This document shows positions 23,701-34,500 of a stretch of 64,000 nucleotides of DNA, one piece after another. Origin of the DNA: Anisus vortex (Eukaryota; Mollusca; Gastropoda; Planorbidae); NCBI GenBank assembly GCA_949126835.1, contig OX421506.1, positions 14,604,284 through 14,668,283 of the forward strand, given 5' to 3'. The number at the start of each line of letters is the position of its first letter. Positions within the stretch are counted from its first letter, which is position 1. The notes beneath the pieces were generated by a model. It searched no databases. It saw only the letters and a list, made by a program, of their open reading frames with translations, and was not told the DNA's origin. A program made the translations under genes and the position numbers.

Positions 23701-24862
23701 AGTGTAAGTAAGTAAAGTACTTACTGGCATACAAAAGGTCCTGTGTTCGAATCCTAGTGTAAGTAAGTAAAGTACTTACTGGCATACAAAAGGTCCTGTG
23801 TTCGAATCCTAGTGTAAGTAAGTAAAGTACTTACTGGCATACAAAAGGTCCTGTGTTCGAATCCTAGTGTAAGTAAGTAAAGTACTTACTGGCATACAAA
23901 AGGTCCTGTGTTCGAATCCTAGTGTAAGATAGTAAAGTACCCATCGGACCAAATCAATCATATAGGCTAGGATTTGTTCTCGGGTCTGGAGGGTGTCTCT
24001 GAGCCTACATAGCTCTGATAGGTAACTGACTTTAGTTGGGGTAAAGTAAACTTGCTGGCAACACAATCCTCCTAGTTAGTATGCCATGGTCACAGAAACT
24101 ATTCAACACTGCTGTACCGACACTATGAATCAATTTGGTCCAACTGGATACTTACTACTAGTAAAATATTATAACAAGGACATATTATGCTTTACCTTTA
24201 AAAGTTATTTATATGCTTTCTATAACATCCTATTTATGTAATTGGATGGTGAAAATTGTATAGAGAAAACCAAAGGATATGTTTGGACCCTTGCTATCAT
24301 GATACATTTTTAAAATCTGTCTACTAGGTGGCCTAGATGATAGTATTCGTCTTTGGGACATGCAGAAAATCTTCTCAGAGCAAGATACAGAGACAGACAC
24401 AAGTATTCCAAGTAATATAACTATGTAAGTAAACAGGGCAACAAACAGATCTCTCTTCATTGTTCATATTCTAGTTCAGATATATAATATGTGAGAAAAC
24501 AGTGCAACAAACACATCTCTTAATATTTTTATAGTTAACATTTTCTCCTTTAGAGCAGTGTTGTTGTTTGAACTAAGGGTTTCCCATGGTCACATGTCAA
24601 TGCCCTTCGATATCGTATTATTATGAAAAGCCTTGGAATACTCTCTGACGCCTCTGTAAAGAGGGTGCGTAGACTTTGTGAACCAATATTTTAGAGCATT
24701 GATTAAGTAACATCATTGAGTTTCTTTTTTTGTTTCTCTAGTAATGACAGTCCATCTCTGTTACTGGCAACATTCTACACTAAGACTACAACAGTCCTGG
24801 GCCTTCATTTTACACGACGTAATCTTCTCATTGGCTGTGGACCATTTATCGGATCCAGTTAA
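7098..24862 (+). CDS. TAF5: TAF5, transcription initiation factor TFIID subunit 5 (complete, 19 exons)
   Basis: TAF5 is a WD40 scaffold subunit of TFIID (and SAGA in some lineages), acting in the nucleus in Pol II pre-initiation complex assembly. Exons: 7098-7220, 7431-7540, 8443-8521, 8759-8837, 11076-11199, 11308-11426, 12043-12120, 14212-14312, 14421-14512, 15204-15323, 19405-19550, 19731-19868, 20342-20423, 21360-21471, 21915-22028, 22692-22746, 23007-23129, 24328-24424, 24742-24862. Every junction is GT/AG and the phases join without a break: 2013 nt, 670 residues, shorter than human TAF5 but near insect lengths. Order: LisH, NTD2, lysine-rich linker, WD40 propeller, then the family-typical LHFTRRNL near the C terminus. 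The ATG follows an in-frame stop at 7077. The last residues (GCGPFIGSS) look lineage-specific. The first coding exon is certain; upstream non-coding exons cannot be excluded. Confidence 0.96.
7541..8442. other. TAF5 intron 2, no recognisable feature
   Basis: A 902-bp AT-rich intron. I see no gene, transposon terminus or tandem repeat. GT donor at 7541 and AG acceptor at 8441-8442. Confidence 0.6.
9509..10696 (-). mobile_element. hAT transposon C in TAF5 intron 4, internally deleted
   Basis: The left end reads TTAGGGTTGCCAGATAC and the right end, reverse-complemented, AAGTTTGCCAGACGTC, sharing the GTTGCCAGA-like terminal core. Both sides carry the 8-mer ATACATGT, at 9501-9508 and 10697-10704. 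At 1188 bp it is too short for a full transposase and retains only a C-terminal piece, on the minus strand relative to TAF5. The rest of intron 4 (8838-9500, 10705-11075) shows only AT-rich sequence and a poly-A tract at about 10739-10758. Confidence 0.8.
9766..9980 (-). pseudogene. hAT transposase C-terminal dimerisation fragment
   Basis: The minus strand translates to FISGHNGNVERVFSLINAQW followed by RNRLSVNSVKGIILTKYNL, a clear match to the hAT C-terminal dimerisation domain (usual pattern N-A-x-x-E-R-x-F-S). A stop interrupts it shortly after. Nothing upstream encodes the catalytic core, so this is a relic. Confidence 0.78.
11427..12042. other. TAF5 intron 6, no recognisable feature
   Basis: A 616-bp AT-rich intron with no repeat structure or coding signal that I can support. 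Confidence 0.55.
12130..14170. repeat. 27-bp minisatellite filling TAF5 intron 7, about 75 copies
   Basis: The unit is 27 bp, built on TTTGTCACTAGTTTTATTT with A/T and C/T variants. Up to about 13230, units with CACTAG and units with AAATAG (which carry in-frame stops) alternate, giving a 54-bp dimeric pattern. After 13230 only the CACTAG form remains, so one plus-strand frame stays open for 314 codons (13229-14173). That frame is a by-product of a unit divisible by three. The array runs almost from the splice donor to about 40 bp before the acceptor. Confidence 0.95.
14212..15323 (+). other. TAF5: TAF5 exons 8-10: acidic and lysine-rich linker
   Basis: Exon 8 holds KSKVFYGLLKEPDLTIQL and an acidic run. 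Exon 9 is lysine-rich (KKKKSKKDPSLMKKSKNDP) and ends PLTRIPLPEL. Exon 10 ends at LPSVCFYTFLNSYQG, the lead-in to the propeller. These blocks are conserved across animal TAF5 proteins, which supports the exon choice even though intron 9 and intron 10 are long. Confidence 0.88.
14513..15203. other. TAF5 intron 9, possible DNA-transposon scrap
   Basis: Mostly AT-rich. Positions about 14752-14835 contain GCGAC-type inverted pieces (AAGTCGCACATTTTTACC and GGGTGCGACTTGTGC) that resemble the terminus of a DNA transposon. No target-site duplication was found. Confidence 0.25.
15833..16930 (+). other. Possible solo LTR in TAF5 intron 10
   Basis: The stretch begins TGTTACGAAACG, a start typical of Ty3-type LTRs and similar to the minus-strand LTR near 63300 (TGTTACGAATATCG). 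It is less repetitive and less AT-rich than the rest of the intron. I could not fix its 3' end or a target-site duplication, so this is only a suggestion. The remainder of the intron up to 17930 shows nothing else. Confidence 0.2.
17938..19383. repeat. 38-bp minisatellite in TAF5 intron 10, about 38 copies
   Basis: Very uniform 38-bp units around AAGAACTTTGTCAAATCATA and CATGTGGTTATCTG. Nearly all variation is one site, TATAAAG versus TATAGAG, giving a two-letter pattern along the array. The last unit ends 21 bp before the exon 11 acceptor. Low divergence suggests recent expansion or homogenisation. Confidence 0.96.
19945..20200 (+). mobile_element. SINE copy in TAF5 intron 12
   Basis: Same family as the SINE at 22-304: it shares GGCTAGGATT, AAAGTAAAGGCAGCTGGGC, a CCCTATGGATCAATATGGTC end and a B-box-like GTGTTTGAATTC. 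It is more diverged than copy 1 and has a short internal deletion. Confidence 0.75.
20424..21359. other. TAF5 intron 13, TA microsatellite
   Basis: A (TA)n tract lies at about 20757-20785. Short open stretches here have no recognisable product. Otherwise nothing. Confidence 0.5.
22029..22691. other. TAF5 intron 15, short TA tract only
   Basis: AT-rich intron with a short (TA)n tract near 22618-22640. No transposon ends or coding signal seen. Confidence 0.5.
23191..24158 (+). mobile_element. Rearranged SINE in TAF5 intron 17, with internal tandem array
   Basis: The SINE head (AACATAGTGGCCGAGCAGC) starts at about 23198 and the SINE body resumes at 23966 (GGCTAGGATTTGTTC), ending CTATGAATCAATTTGGTCC near 24145. 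Between them lies the 55-bp array. Just before the body, 23933-23965 reads as the reverse complement of the SINE 3' end (AGTAAAGTACCCATCGGACC), so the element contains an inverted copy of its own tail. Confidence 0.8.
23235..23935. repeat. 55-bp tandem array carrying the Pol III B box, about 13 units
   Basis: The period is 55 bp, measured between successive GGCATACAAAAGGTCC starts at 23286 and 23341. Each unit contains GTGTTCGAATCC or GTGTTCAAATCC, the B-box part of the host SINE, joined to AGTAAAGTACTTACT. Variation is limited to a few sites (CATAC/CTTAC, CGAAT/CAAAT). The array therefore holds about a dozen B-box-like sites on one strand inside a Pol II intron. Confidence 0.9.
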
Positions 24863-25004
24863 CTCCTCATGGAGCTATGTACATAGTGTAAAGAAGTGTC
24901 TGAGCTTATTTTTCTGACAGATCAGTCAGAATGTCTTAATTTATATAATTCATTGATATTTTGTTCATGCTAAATTTGAAACTAAAAGAAAAAAAAATGT
25001 CTGC

Positions 25005-25010
25005 AATAAA
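25005..25010 (+). promoter_or_regulatory. Likely TAF5 polyadenylation signal
   Basis: AATAAA 143 bases after the TAA stop, followed by an A-rich stretch. Further AATAAA-type hexamers near 25252 and 25417 could be alternative sites. The rest of 24863-25541 is AT-rich with nothing else recognisable. Confidence 0.6.
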
Positions 25011-25541
25011 ATTTATAAAAAAAAAATGAAAACTTGTGCACAAAAACATTTTTCATTTCTAAATGTGTGTGTGTCACCTCTTGTGAGTTTAAGCACAATG
25101 CATTTTAGTTTTAGTATGTATTAAATTGTTTAAACAGTTCCATAAACAAAACGGCAAGGCTTAGAAACAAAGTATTGTCAAAGATGGGCAGAGAAGAAAA
25201 TACCTGGAGGGATAAATATGAACTTTATTAGAATATTGCTAAATATTATGAAAATAAATTTATTTTTGAAAATTTGATTATTCAGGTTAATTTTCTAAAG
25301 TAAAAGGTATTTTTTTAAGTACAGAATGAGATAAGTCTTAATTTTCTTTTTTTGTAGAAAGAAAACAACAGTGCTTATTGCTGTGTTAGCAAACTTAACA
25401 CTGATGTTAAATTGAAATAAAAATTTAGTGATGATGGAAAAAAACGTGCATTAATATTATTTTGAAAAAACATTCACTTTGTGAATTAAATAAATAACAA
25501 TACATAGTCCATTATTACTCTATTATATATTGTTAATAGGC

Positions 25542-28500
25542 CCCTTTCTATATGTGCAGGCCTCCCCTTTCTATATGTGCTGGCCTCCCCTTTCTATATA
25601 AGCTGGCCTCCCCTTTCTATATGTGCAGGTCTCCCCTTTCTATATGTGCAGGATTCCCTTTCTATATGTCCAGGCATTCCCTTTCTATATGTGCTGGCAT
25701 TCCATTTCTGTATGTGCTGGCATTCCCTTTCTATATGTGCTAGCATTCCCTTTCTATGTGTGCTTGCCTCCCCTTTCTATATGTGCTGGCATTCCCTTTC
25801 TATATGTGCAGGCATTCCCTTTATATATGTGCAGGCATTCCCTTTATATATGTGCAGGCATTCCCTTTCTATATGTGCTGGCATTCCATTTCTATATGTG
25901 CTGGCCTCCCCTTTCTATATGTGCTGGCATTCCCTTTCTATATGTGCTGGCCTCCCCTTTCTATATGTGCAGGCATTCCCTTTCTATATGTGCTGTCATT
26001 CCCTTTCTATATGTGCTGACATTCCCTTTCTATATGTGCTGGCATTCCCTTTCTATGTGTGCTTGCCTCCCCTTTCTATATGTGCTGGCATTCCCTTTCT
26101 ATATGTGCAGGCATTCCCTTTCTATATGTGCTGTCATTCCCTTTCTATATGTGCTGACATTCCCTTTCTATATGTGCTGACATTCCCTTTCTATATGTGC
26201 TGGCATTCCCTTTCTATGTGTGCTTGCCTCCCCTTTCTATATGTGCTGGCATTCCCTTTCTATATGTGCAGGCATTCCCTTTCTATATGTGCAGGCATTC
26301 CCTTTATATATGTGCAGGCATTCTCTTTCTATATGTGCTGGCATTCCCTTTCTTTATGTGCAGGCATTCCCTTTCTATATGTGCAGGCATTCCCTTTCTA
26401 TATGTGAGGGCATTCCCTTTATATATGTGCAGGCATTCCCTTTCTATATGTGCTGGCATTCCCGTTCTATATGTGCTGGCCTCCCCTTTCTATATGTGCT
26501 GGCATTCCCTTTCTATATGTGCAGGCATTCCCTTTCTATATGTGCTGGCCTCCCCTTTCTATATGTGCTGGCCTCCCCTTTCTATATGACTATATGTGCA
26601 GGCATTCCCTTTCTATATGTGCTAGCATTCCCTTTCTATGTGTGCTTGCCTCCCCTTTCTATATGTGCTGGCATTCCCTTTCTATATGTGCAGGCATTCC
26701 CTTTATATATGTGCAGGCATTCCCTTTATATATGTGCAGGCATTCACTTTCTATATGTGCTGGCTTCCTCTTTCTATATGTGCTGGCCTCCCCTTTCTAT
26801 ATGACTATATGTGCAGGCATTCACTTTCTATATGTGCAGGCATTCCTTTTCTATATGTGCTGGCATTCCCTTTCTATATGTGCTGGTCTCCCCTTTCTAT
26901 ATGTGCTGGCATTCCCTTTCTATATGTGCAGGCATTCCCTTTCTATATGTGCTGGCCTCCCCTTTCTATATGACTATATGTGCAGGCATTCACTTTCTAT
27001 ATGTGCAGGTATTCCTTTTCTATATGTGCTGGTCTCCCCTTTCTATATGTGCTGGCCTCCCCTTTCTATATGACTATATGTGCAGGCATTCCCTTTCTAT
27101 ATGTTCTGGCCTCTTCTTTCTATATGACTATATGTGCAGGCATTCACTTTCTATATGTGCTGGCTTTCCCTTTCTATATGTGCTGGCATTCCCTTTCTAT
27201 ATGACTATATGCGCAGGCATTCACTTTCTATATGTGCTGGCCTCCCCTTTCTATATGTGCTGGCTTCCCATTTCTATATGTGCTGGCCTCCCCTTTCTAT
27301 ATGTGCTGGCCTCCCCTTTCTATATGACTATATGTGCAGGCATTCACTTTCTATATGAGCAGGCATTCACTTTCTATATGTGCAGGCATTCACTTTCTAT
27401 ATGTGCAGGCCTCCCCTTTCTATATGACTATATGTGCAGGCATTCACTTTCTATATGAGCAGGCATTCACTTTCTATATGTGCAGGCATTCCTTTTCTAT
27501 ATGTGCTGGCTTCCTCTTTCTATATGACTATATGTGCAGGCATTCACTTTCTATATGTGCAGGCCTCCCCTTTCTATATGTGCTGGCCTCCCCTTTCTAT
27601 ATGACTATATGTGCAGGCATTCACTTTCTATATGTGCAGGCATTCCCTTTCTATATGTGCTGGCATTCCCTTTCTATATGTGCTGGCCTCCCCTTTTTAT
27701 ATGTGCAGGCCATTCCTTTTCTATATGTGCTGGTATTCCCTTTCTATATGTGCAGGCATTCACTTTCTATATGTGCTGGCTTCCCCTTTCTATATGTGCT
27801 GGCCTCCACTTTCTATATGACTATATGTGCAGGCATTCACTTTCTATATGTGCAGGCATTCACTTTCTATATGTGCAGGCTTCCCCTTTCTATATGTGCT
27901 GGTCTCCCATTTCTATATAACTATATGTGCAGGCATTCCCTTTCTATGTGTGCAGGCATTCACTTTCTATATGTGCTGGCTTCCCCTTTATATATGTGCT
28001 GGCCTCCCCTTTCTATATGACTATATGTGCAGGCATTCCCTTTCTATATGTGCTGGCCTCCCCTTTCTATATGACTATATGTGCAGGCATTCCCTTTCTA
28101 TATGTGCTGGCCTCCCCTTTCTATATGACTATATGTGCAGGCATTCACTTTCTATATGTGCAGGCATTCACTTTCTATATGTGCAGGCTTCCCCTTTCTA
28201 TATGTGCTGGCCTCCCATTTCTATATGACTATATGTGCAGGCATTCCCTTTCTATATGTGCAGGCATTCACTTTCTATATGTGCTGGCTTCCTCTTTCTA
28301 TATGTGCTGGCCTCCCCTTTCTATATGACTATATGTGCAGACATTCACTTTCTATATGTGCAGGCATTCCTTTTCTATATGTGCTGGCATTCCCTTTGTA
28401 TATGTGCTGGTCTCCCCTTTCTCTATGTGCTGGCATTCCCTTTCTATATGTGCAGGCATTCCCTTTCTATATGTGCTGGCCTCCCCTTTCTATATGACTA

Positions 28501-31500
28501 TATGTGCAGGCATTCACTTTCTATATGTGCAGGCATTCCTTTTCTATATGTGCTGGTCTCCCCTTTCTATATGTGCTGGCCTCCCCTTTCTATATGACTA
28601 TATGTGCAGGCATTCACTTTCTATATGTGCTGGCTTCCCCTTTCTATATGACTATATGTGCAGGCATTCACTTTCTATATGTGCTGGCTTCCCCTTTCTA
28701 TATGTGCCGGCATTCCCTTTCTATATGACTATATGCGCAGGCATTCACTTTCTATATGTGCTGGCTTCCCCTTTCTATATGTGCTGGCCTCCCCTTTCTA
28801 TATGTGCTGGCCTCCCCTTTCTATATGACTATATGTGCAGGCATTCACTTTCTATATGTGCAGGCATTCACTTTCTATATGTGCAGGCATTCACTTTCTA
28901 TATGTGCAGGCCTCCCCTTTCTATATGTGCTGGCATTCCCTTTCTATATGTGCTGGCCTCCCCTTTCTATATGACTATATGTGCAGGCATTCACTTGCTA
29001 GCTTCCCCTTTCTATATGACTATATGTGCAGGCATTCCCTTTCTATATGTGCAGGCATTCCTTTTCTATATGTGCTGGTCTCCCCTTTCTATATGTGCTG
29101 GCATTCCCTTTCTATATGTGCTGGCCTCCCCTTTCTATATGACTATATGTGCAGGCATTCCCTTTCTATATGTGCTGGCATTCCCTTTCTATATGTGCAG
29201 GCATTCACTTTCTATATGTGCTGGCTTCCCCTTTCTATATGTGCTGGCATTCCCTTTCTATATGTGCTGGCCTCCCCTTTCTATATGTGCTGGCTTCCCA
29301 TTTCTATATGTGCTGGCCTCCCCTTTCTATATGTGCTGGCCTCCCCTTTCTATATGACTATATGTGCAGGCATTCACTTTCTATATGAGCAGGCATTCAC
29401 TTTCTATATGTGCAGGCATTCACTTTCTATATGTGCAGGCCTCCCCTTTCTATATGTGCTGGCCTCCCCTTTCTATATGACTATATGTGCAGGCATTCAC
29501 TTTCTATATGTGCAGGCATTCCTTTTCTATATGTGCTGGCTTCCTCTTTCTATATGACTATATGTGCAGGCATTCACTTTCTATATGTGCAGGCCTCCCC
29601 TTTCTATATGTGCTGGCCTCCCCTTTCTATATGACTATATGTGCAGGCATTCACTTTCTATATGTGCAGGCATTCCCTTTCTATATGTGCTGGCATTCCC
29701 TTTCTATATGTGCTGGCCTCCCCTTTTTATATGTGCAGGCCATTCCTTTTCTATATGTGCTGGTATTCCCTTTCTATATGTGCAGGCATTCACTTTCTAT
29801 ATGTGCTGGCTTCCCCTTTCTATATGTGCTGGCCTCCCCTTTCTATATGACTATATGTGCAGGCATTCACTTTCTATATGTGCAGGCATTCACTTTCTAT
29901 ATGTGCAGGCTTCCCCTTTCTATATGTGCTGGTCTCCCATTTCTATATAACTATATGTGCAGGCATTCCCTTTCTATGTGTGCAGGCATTCACTTTCTAT
30001 ATGTGCTGGCTTCCCCTTTATATATGTGCTGGCCTCCCCTTTCTATATGACTATATGTGCAGGCATTCCCTTTCTATATGTGCTGGCCTCCCCTTTCTAT
30101 ATGACTATATGTGCAGGCATTCCCTTTCTATATGTGCTGGCCTCCCCTTTCTATATGACTATATGTGCAGGCATTCACTTTCTATATGTGCAGGCATTCA
30201 CTTTCTATATGTGCAGGCTTCCCCTTTCTATATGTGCTGGCCTCCCATTTCTATATGACTATATGTGCAGGCATTCCCTTTCTATATGTGCAGGCATTCA
30301 CTTTCTATATGTGCTGGCTTCCTCTTTCTATATGTGCTGGCCTCCCCTTTCTATATGACTATATGTGCAGACATTCACTTTCTATATGTGCAGGCATTCC
30401 TTTTCTATATGTGCTGGCATTCCCTTTGTATATGTGCTGGTCTCCCCTTTCTCTATGTGCTGGCATTCCCTTTCTATATGTGCAGGCATTCCCTTTCTAT
30501 ATGTGCTGGCCTCCCCTTTCTATATGACTATATGTGCAGGCATTCACTTTCTATATGTGCAGGCATTCCTTTTCTATATGTGCTGGTCTCCCCTTTCTAT
30601 ATGTGCTGGCCTCCCCTTTCTATATGACTATATGTGCAGGCATTCACTTTCTATATGTGCTGGCTTCCCCTTTCTATATGACTATATGTGCAGGCATTCA
30701 CTTTCTATATGTGCTGGCTTCCCCTTTCTATATGTGCCGGCATTCCCTTTCTATATGACTATATGCGCAGGCATTCACTTTCTATATGTGCTGGCTTCCC
30801 CTTTCTATATGTGCTGGCCTCCCCTTTCTATATGTGCTGGCCTCCCCTTTCTATATGACTATATGTGCAGGCATTCACTTTCTATATGTGCAGGCATTCA
30901 CTTTCTATATGTGCAGGCATTCACTTTCTATATGTGCAGGCCTCCCCTTTCTATATGTGCTGGCATTCCCTTTCTATATGTGCTGGCCTCCCCTTTCTAT
31001 ATGACTATATGTGCAGGCATTCACTTGCTAGCTTCCCCTTTCTATATGACTATATGTGCAGGCATTCCCTTTCTATATGTGCAGGCATTCCTTTTCTATA
31101 TGTGCTGGTCTCCCCTTTCTATATGTGCTGGCATTCCCTTTCTATATGTGCTGGCCTCCCCTTTCTATATGACTATATGTGCAGGCATTCCCTTTCTATA
31201 TGTGCTGGCATTCCCTTTCTATATGTGCAGGCATTCACTTTCTATATGTGCTGGCTTCCCCTTTCTATATGTGCTGGCATTCCCTTTCTATATGACTATA
31301 TGCGCAGGCATTCACTTTCTATATGTGCTGGCCTCCCCTTTCTATATGTGCTGGCTTCCCCTTTCTATATGTGCTGGCCTCCCCTTTCTATATGTGCTGG
31401 CCTCCCCTTTCTATATGACTATATGTGCAGGCATTCACTTTCTATATGTGCAGGCATTCACTTTCTATATGTGCAGGCATTCACTTTCTATATGTGCAGG

Positions 31501-34500
31501 CCTCCCCTTTCTATATGTGCTGGCCTCCCCATTCTATATGACTATATGTGCAGGCATTCACTTGCTGGCTTCCCCTTTCTATATGACTATATGTGCAGGC
31601 ATTCCCTTTCTATATGTGCTGACATTCACTTTCTATATGTGCAGGCATTCCCTTTCAATATGTGCAGGCATTCCCTTTCTATATGTGCTGGCGTCCCCTT
31701 TCTATATGACTATATGTGCAGGCATTCCCTTTCTATATGTGCTGGCCTGCCCTTTCTATATGACTATATGTGCAGGCATTCACTTTCTATATGTGCCGGC
31801 TTCCCCTTTCTATATGACTATATGTGCAGGCATTCACTTGCTGGCTTCCCCTTTCTATATGACTATATGTGCAGGCATTCCCTTTCTATATGTGCTGGCA
31901 TTCACTTTCTATATGTGCAGGCATTCCCTATCAATATGTGCAGGCATTCCCTTTCTATATGTGCTGGCCTCCCCTTTCTATATGACTATATGTGCTGGCA
32001 TTCACTTTCTATATGTGCTGGCTTCCTCTTTCTATATGTGCTGGCCTCCCCTTTCTATATGACTATATGTGCAGGCATTCACTTTCTATATGTGCAGGCA
32101 TTCCTTTTCTATATGTGCTGGCATTCCCTTTCTATATGTGCTGGTCTCCCCTTTCTATATGTGCTGGCATTCCCTTTCTATATGTGCAGGCATTCCCTTT
32201 CTATATGTGCTGGCCTCCCCTTTCTATATGACTATATGTGCAGGCATTCACTTTCTATATGTGCAGGTATTCCTTTTCTATATGTGCTGGTCTCCCCTTT
32301 CTATATGTGCTGGCCTCCCCTTTCTATATGACTATATGTGCAGGCATTCCCTTTCTATATGTTCTGGCCTCTTCTTTCTATATGACTATATGTGCAGGCA
32401 TTCACTTTCTATATGTGCTGGCTTTCCCTTTCTATATGTGCTGGCATTCCCTTTCTATATGACTATATGCGCAGGCATTCACTTTCTATATGTGCTGGCC
32501 TCCCCTTTCTATATGTGCTGGCTTCCCATTTCTATATGTGCTGGCCTCCCCTTTCTATATGTGCTGGCCTCCCCTTTCTATATGACTATATGTGCAGGCA
32601 TTCACTTTCTATATGAGCAGGCATTCACTTTCTATATGTGCAGGCATTCACTTTCTATATGTGCAGGCCTCCCCTTTCTATATGACTATATGTGCAGGCA
32701 TTCACTTTCTATATGAGCAGGCATTCACTTTCTATATGTGCAGGCATTCCTTTTCTATATGTGCTGGCTTCCTCTTTCTATATGACTATATGTGCAGGCA
32801 TTCACTTTCTATATGTGCAGGCCTCCCCTTTCTATATGTGCTGGCCTCCCCTTTCTATATGACTATATGTGCAGGCATTCACTTTCTATATGTGCAGGCA
32901 TTCCCTTTCTATATGTGCTGGCATTCCCTTTCTATATGTGCTGGCCTCCCCTTTTTATATGTGCAGGCCATTCCTTTTCTATATGTGCTGGTATTCCCTT
33001 TCTATATGTGCAGGCATTCACTTTCTATATGTGCTGGCTTCCCCTTTCTATATGTGCTGGCCTCCCCTTTCTATATGACTATATGTGCAGGCATTCACTT
33101 TCTATATGTGCAGGCATTCACTTTCTATATGTGCAGGCTTCCCCTTTCTATATGTGCTGGTCTCCCATTTCTATATAACTATATGTGCAGGCATTCCCTT
33201 TCTATGTGTGCAGGCATTCACTTTCTATATGTGCTGGCTTCCCCTTTATATATGTGCTGGCCTCCCCTTTCTATATGACTATATGTGCAGGCATTCCCTT
33301 TCTATATGTGCTGGCCTCCCCTTTCTATATGACTATATGTGCAGGCATTCCCTTTCTATATGTGCTGGCCTCCCCTTTCTATATGACTATATGTGCAGGC
33401 ATTCACTTTCTATATGTGCAGGCATTCACTTTCTATATGTGCAGGCTTCCCCTTTCTATATGTGCTGGCCTCCCATTTCTATATGACTATATGTGCAGGC
33501 ATTCCCTTTCTATATGTGCAGGCATTCACTTTCTATATGTGCTGGCTTCCTCTTTCTATATGTGCTGGCCTCCCCTTTCTATATGACTATATGTGCAGAC
33601 ATTCACTTTCTATATGTGCAGGCATTCCTTTTCTATATGTGCTGGCATTCCCTTTGTATATGTGCTGGTCTCCCCTTTCTCTATGTGCTGGCATTCCCTT
33701 TCTATATGTGCAGGCATTCCCTTTCTATATGTGCTGGCCTCCCCTTTCTATATGACTATATGTGCAGGCATTCACTTTCTATATGTGCAGGCATTCCTTT
33801 TCTATATGTGCTGGTCTCCCCTTTCTATATGTGCTGGCCTCCCCTTTCTATATGACTATATGTGCAGGCATTCACTTTCTATATGTGCTGGCTTCCCCTT
33901 TCTATATGACTATATGTGCAGGCATTCACTTTCTATATGTGCTGGCTTCCCCTTTCTATATGTGCCGGCATTCCCTTTCTATATGACTATATGCGCAGGC
34001 ATTCACTTTCTATATGTGCTGGCTTCCCCTTTCTATATGTGCTGGCCTCCCCTTTCTATATGTGCTGGCCTCCCCTTTCTATATGACTATATGTGCAGGC
34101 ATTCACTTTCTATATGTGCAGGCATTCACTTTCTATATGTGCAGGCATTCACTTTCTATATGTGCAGGCCTCCCCTTTCTATATGTGCTGGCATTCCCTT
34201 TCTATATGTGCTGGCCTCCCCTTTCTATATGACTATATGTGCAGGCATTCACTTGCTAGCTTCCCCTTTCTATATGACTATATGTGCAGGCATTCCCTTT
34301 CTATATGTGCAGGCATTCCTTTTCTATATGTGCTGGTCTCCCCTTTCTATATGTGCTGGCATTCCCTTTCTATATGTGCTGGCCTCCCCTTTCTATATGA
34401 CTATATGTGCAGGCATTCCCTTTCTATATGTGCTGGCATTCCCTTTCTATATGTGCAGGCATTCACTTTCTATATGTGCTGGCTTCCCCTTTCTATATGT

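Larger units (their letters stand above)
19405..24862 (+). other. TAF5: TAF5 exons 11-19: WD40 propeller
   Basis: Six clear WD40 repeats (residues about 342-615) end in VRVWSL, IRLWSL, ARVWAT, VRLWDM, VVVWDL and IRLWDM. GH dipeptides open the second to sixth repeats, for example GHNYPVWDVKF and GHLSDVDCCQFHPNSN. A seventh blade is probably formed with the C-terminal strand around LHFTRRNL. Exon 16 is only 55 nt and exon 13 only 82 nt. They are easy to miss but are required by phase and by the repeat pattern. Confidence 0.92.

Noticed and set aside
305..24000. CRISPR-like regular direct repeats
   Set aside because: Units are contiguous tandem repeats without unique spacers, and the DNA is eukaryotic.
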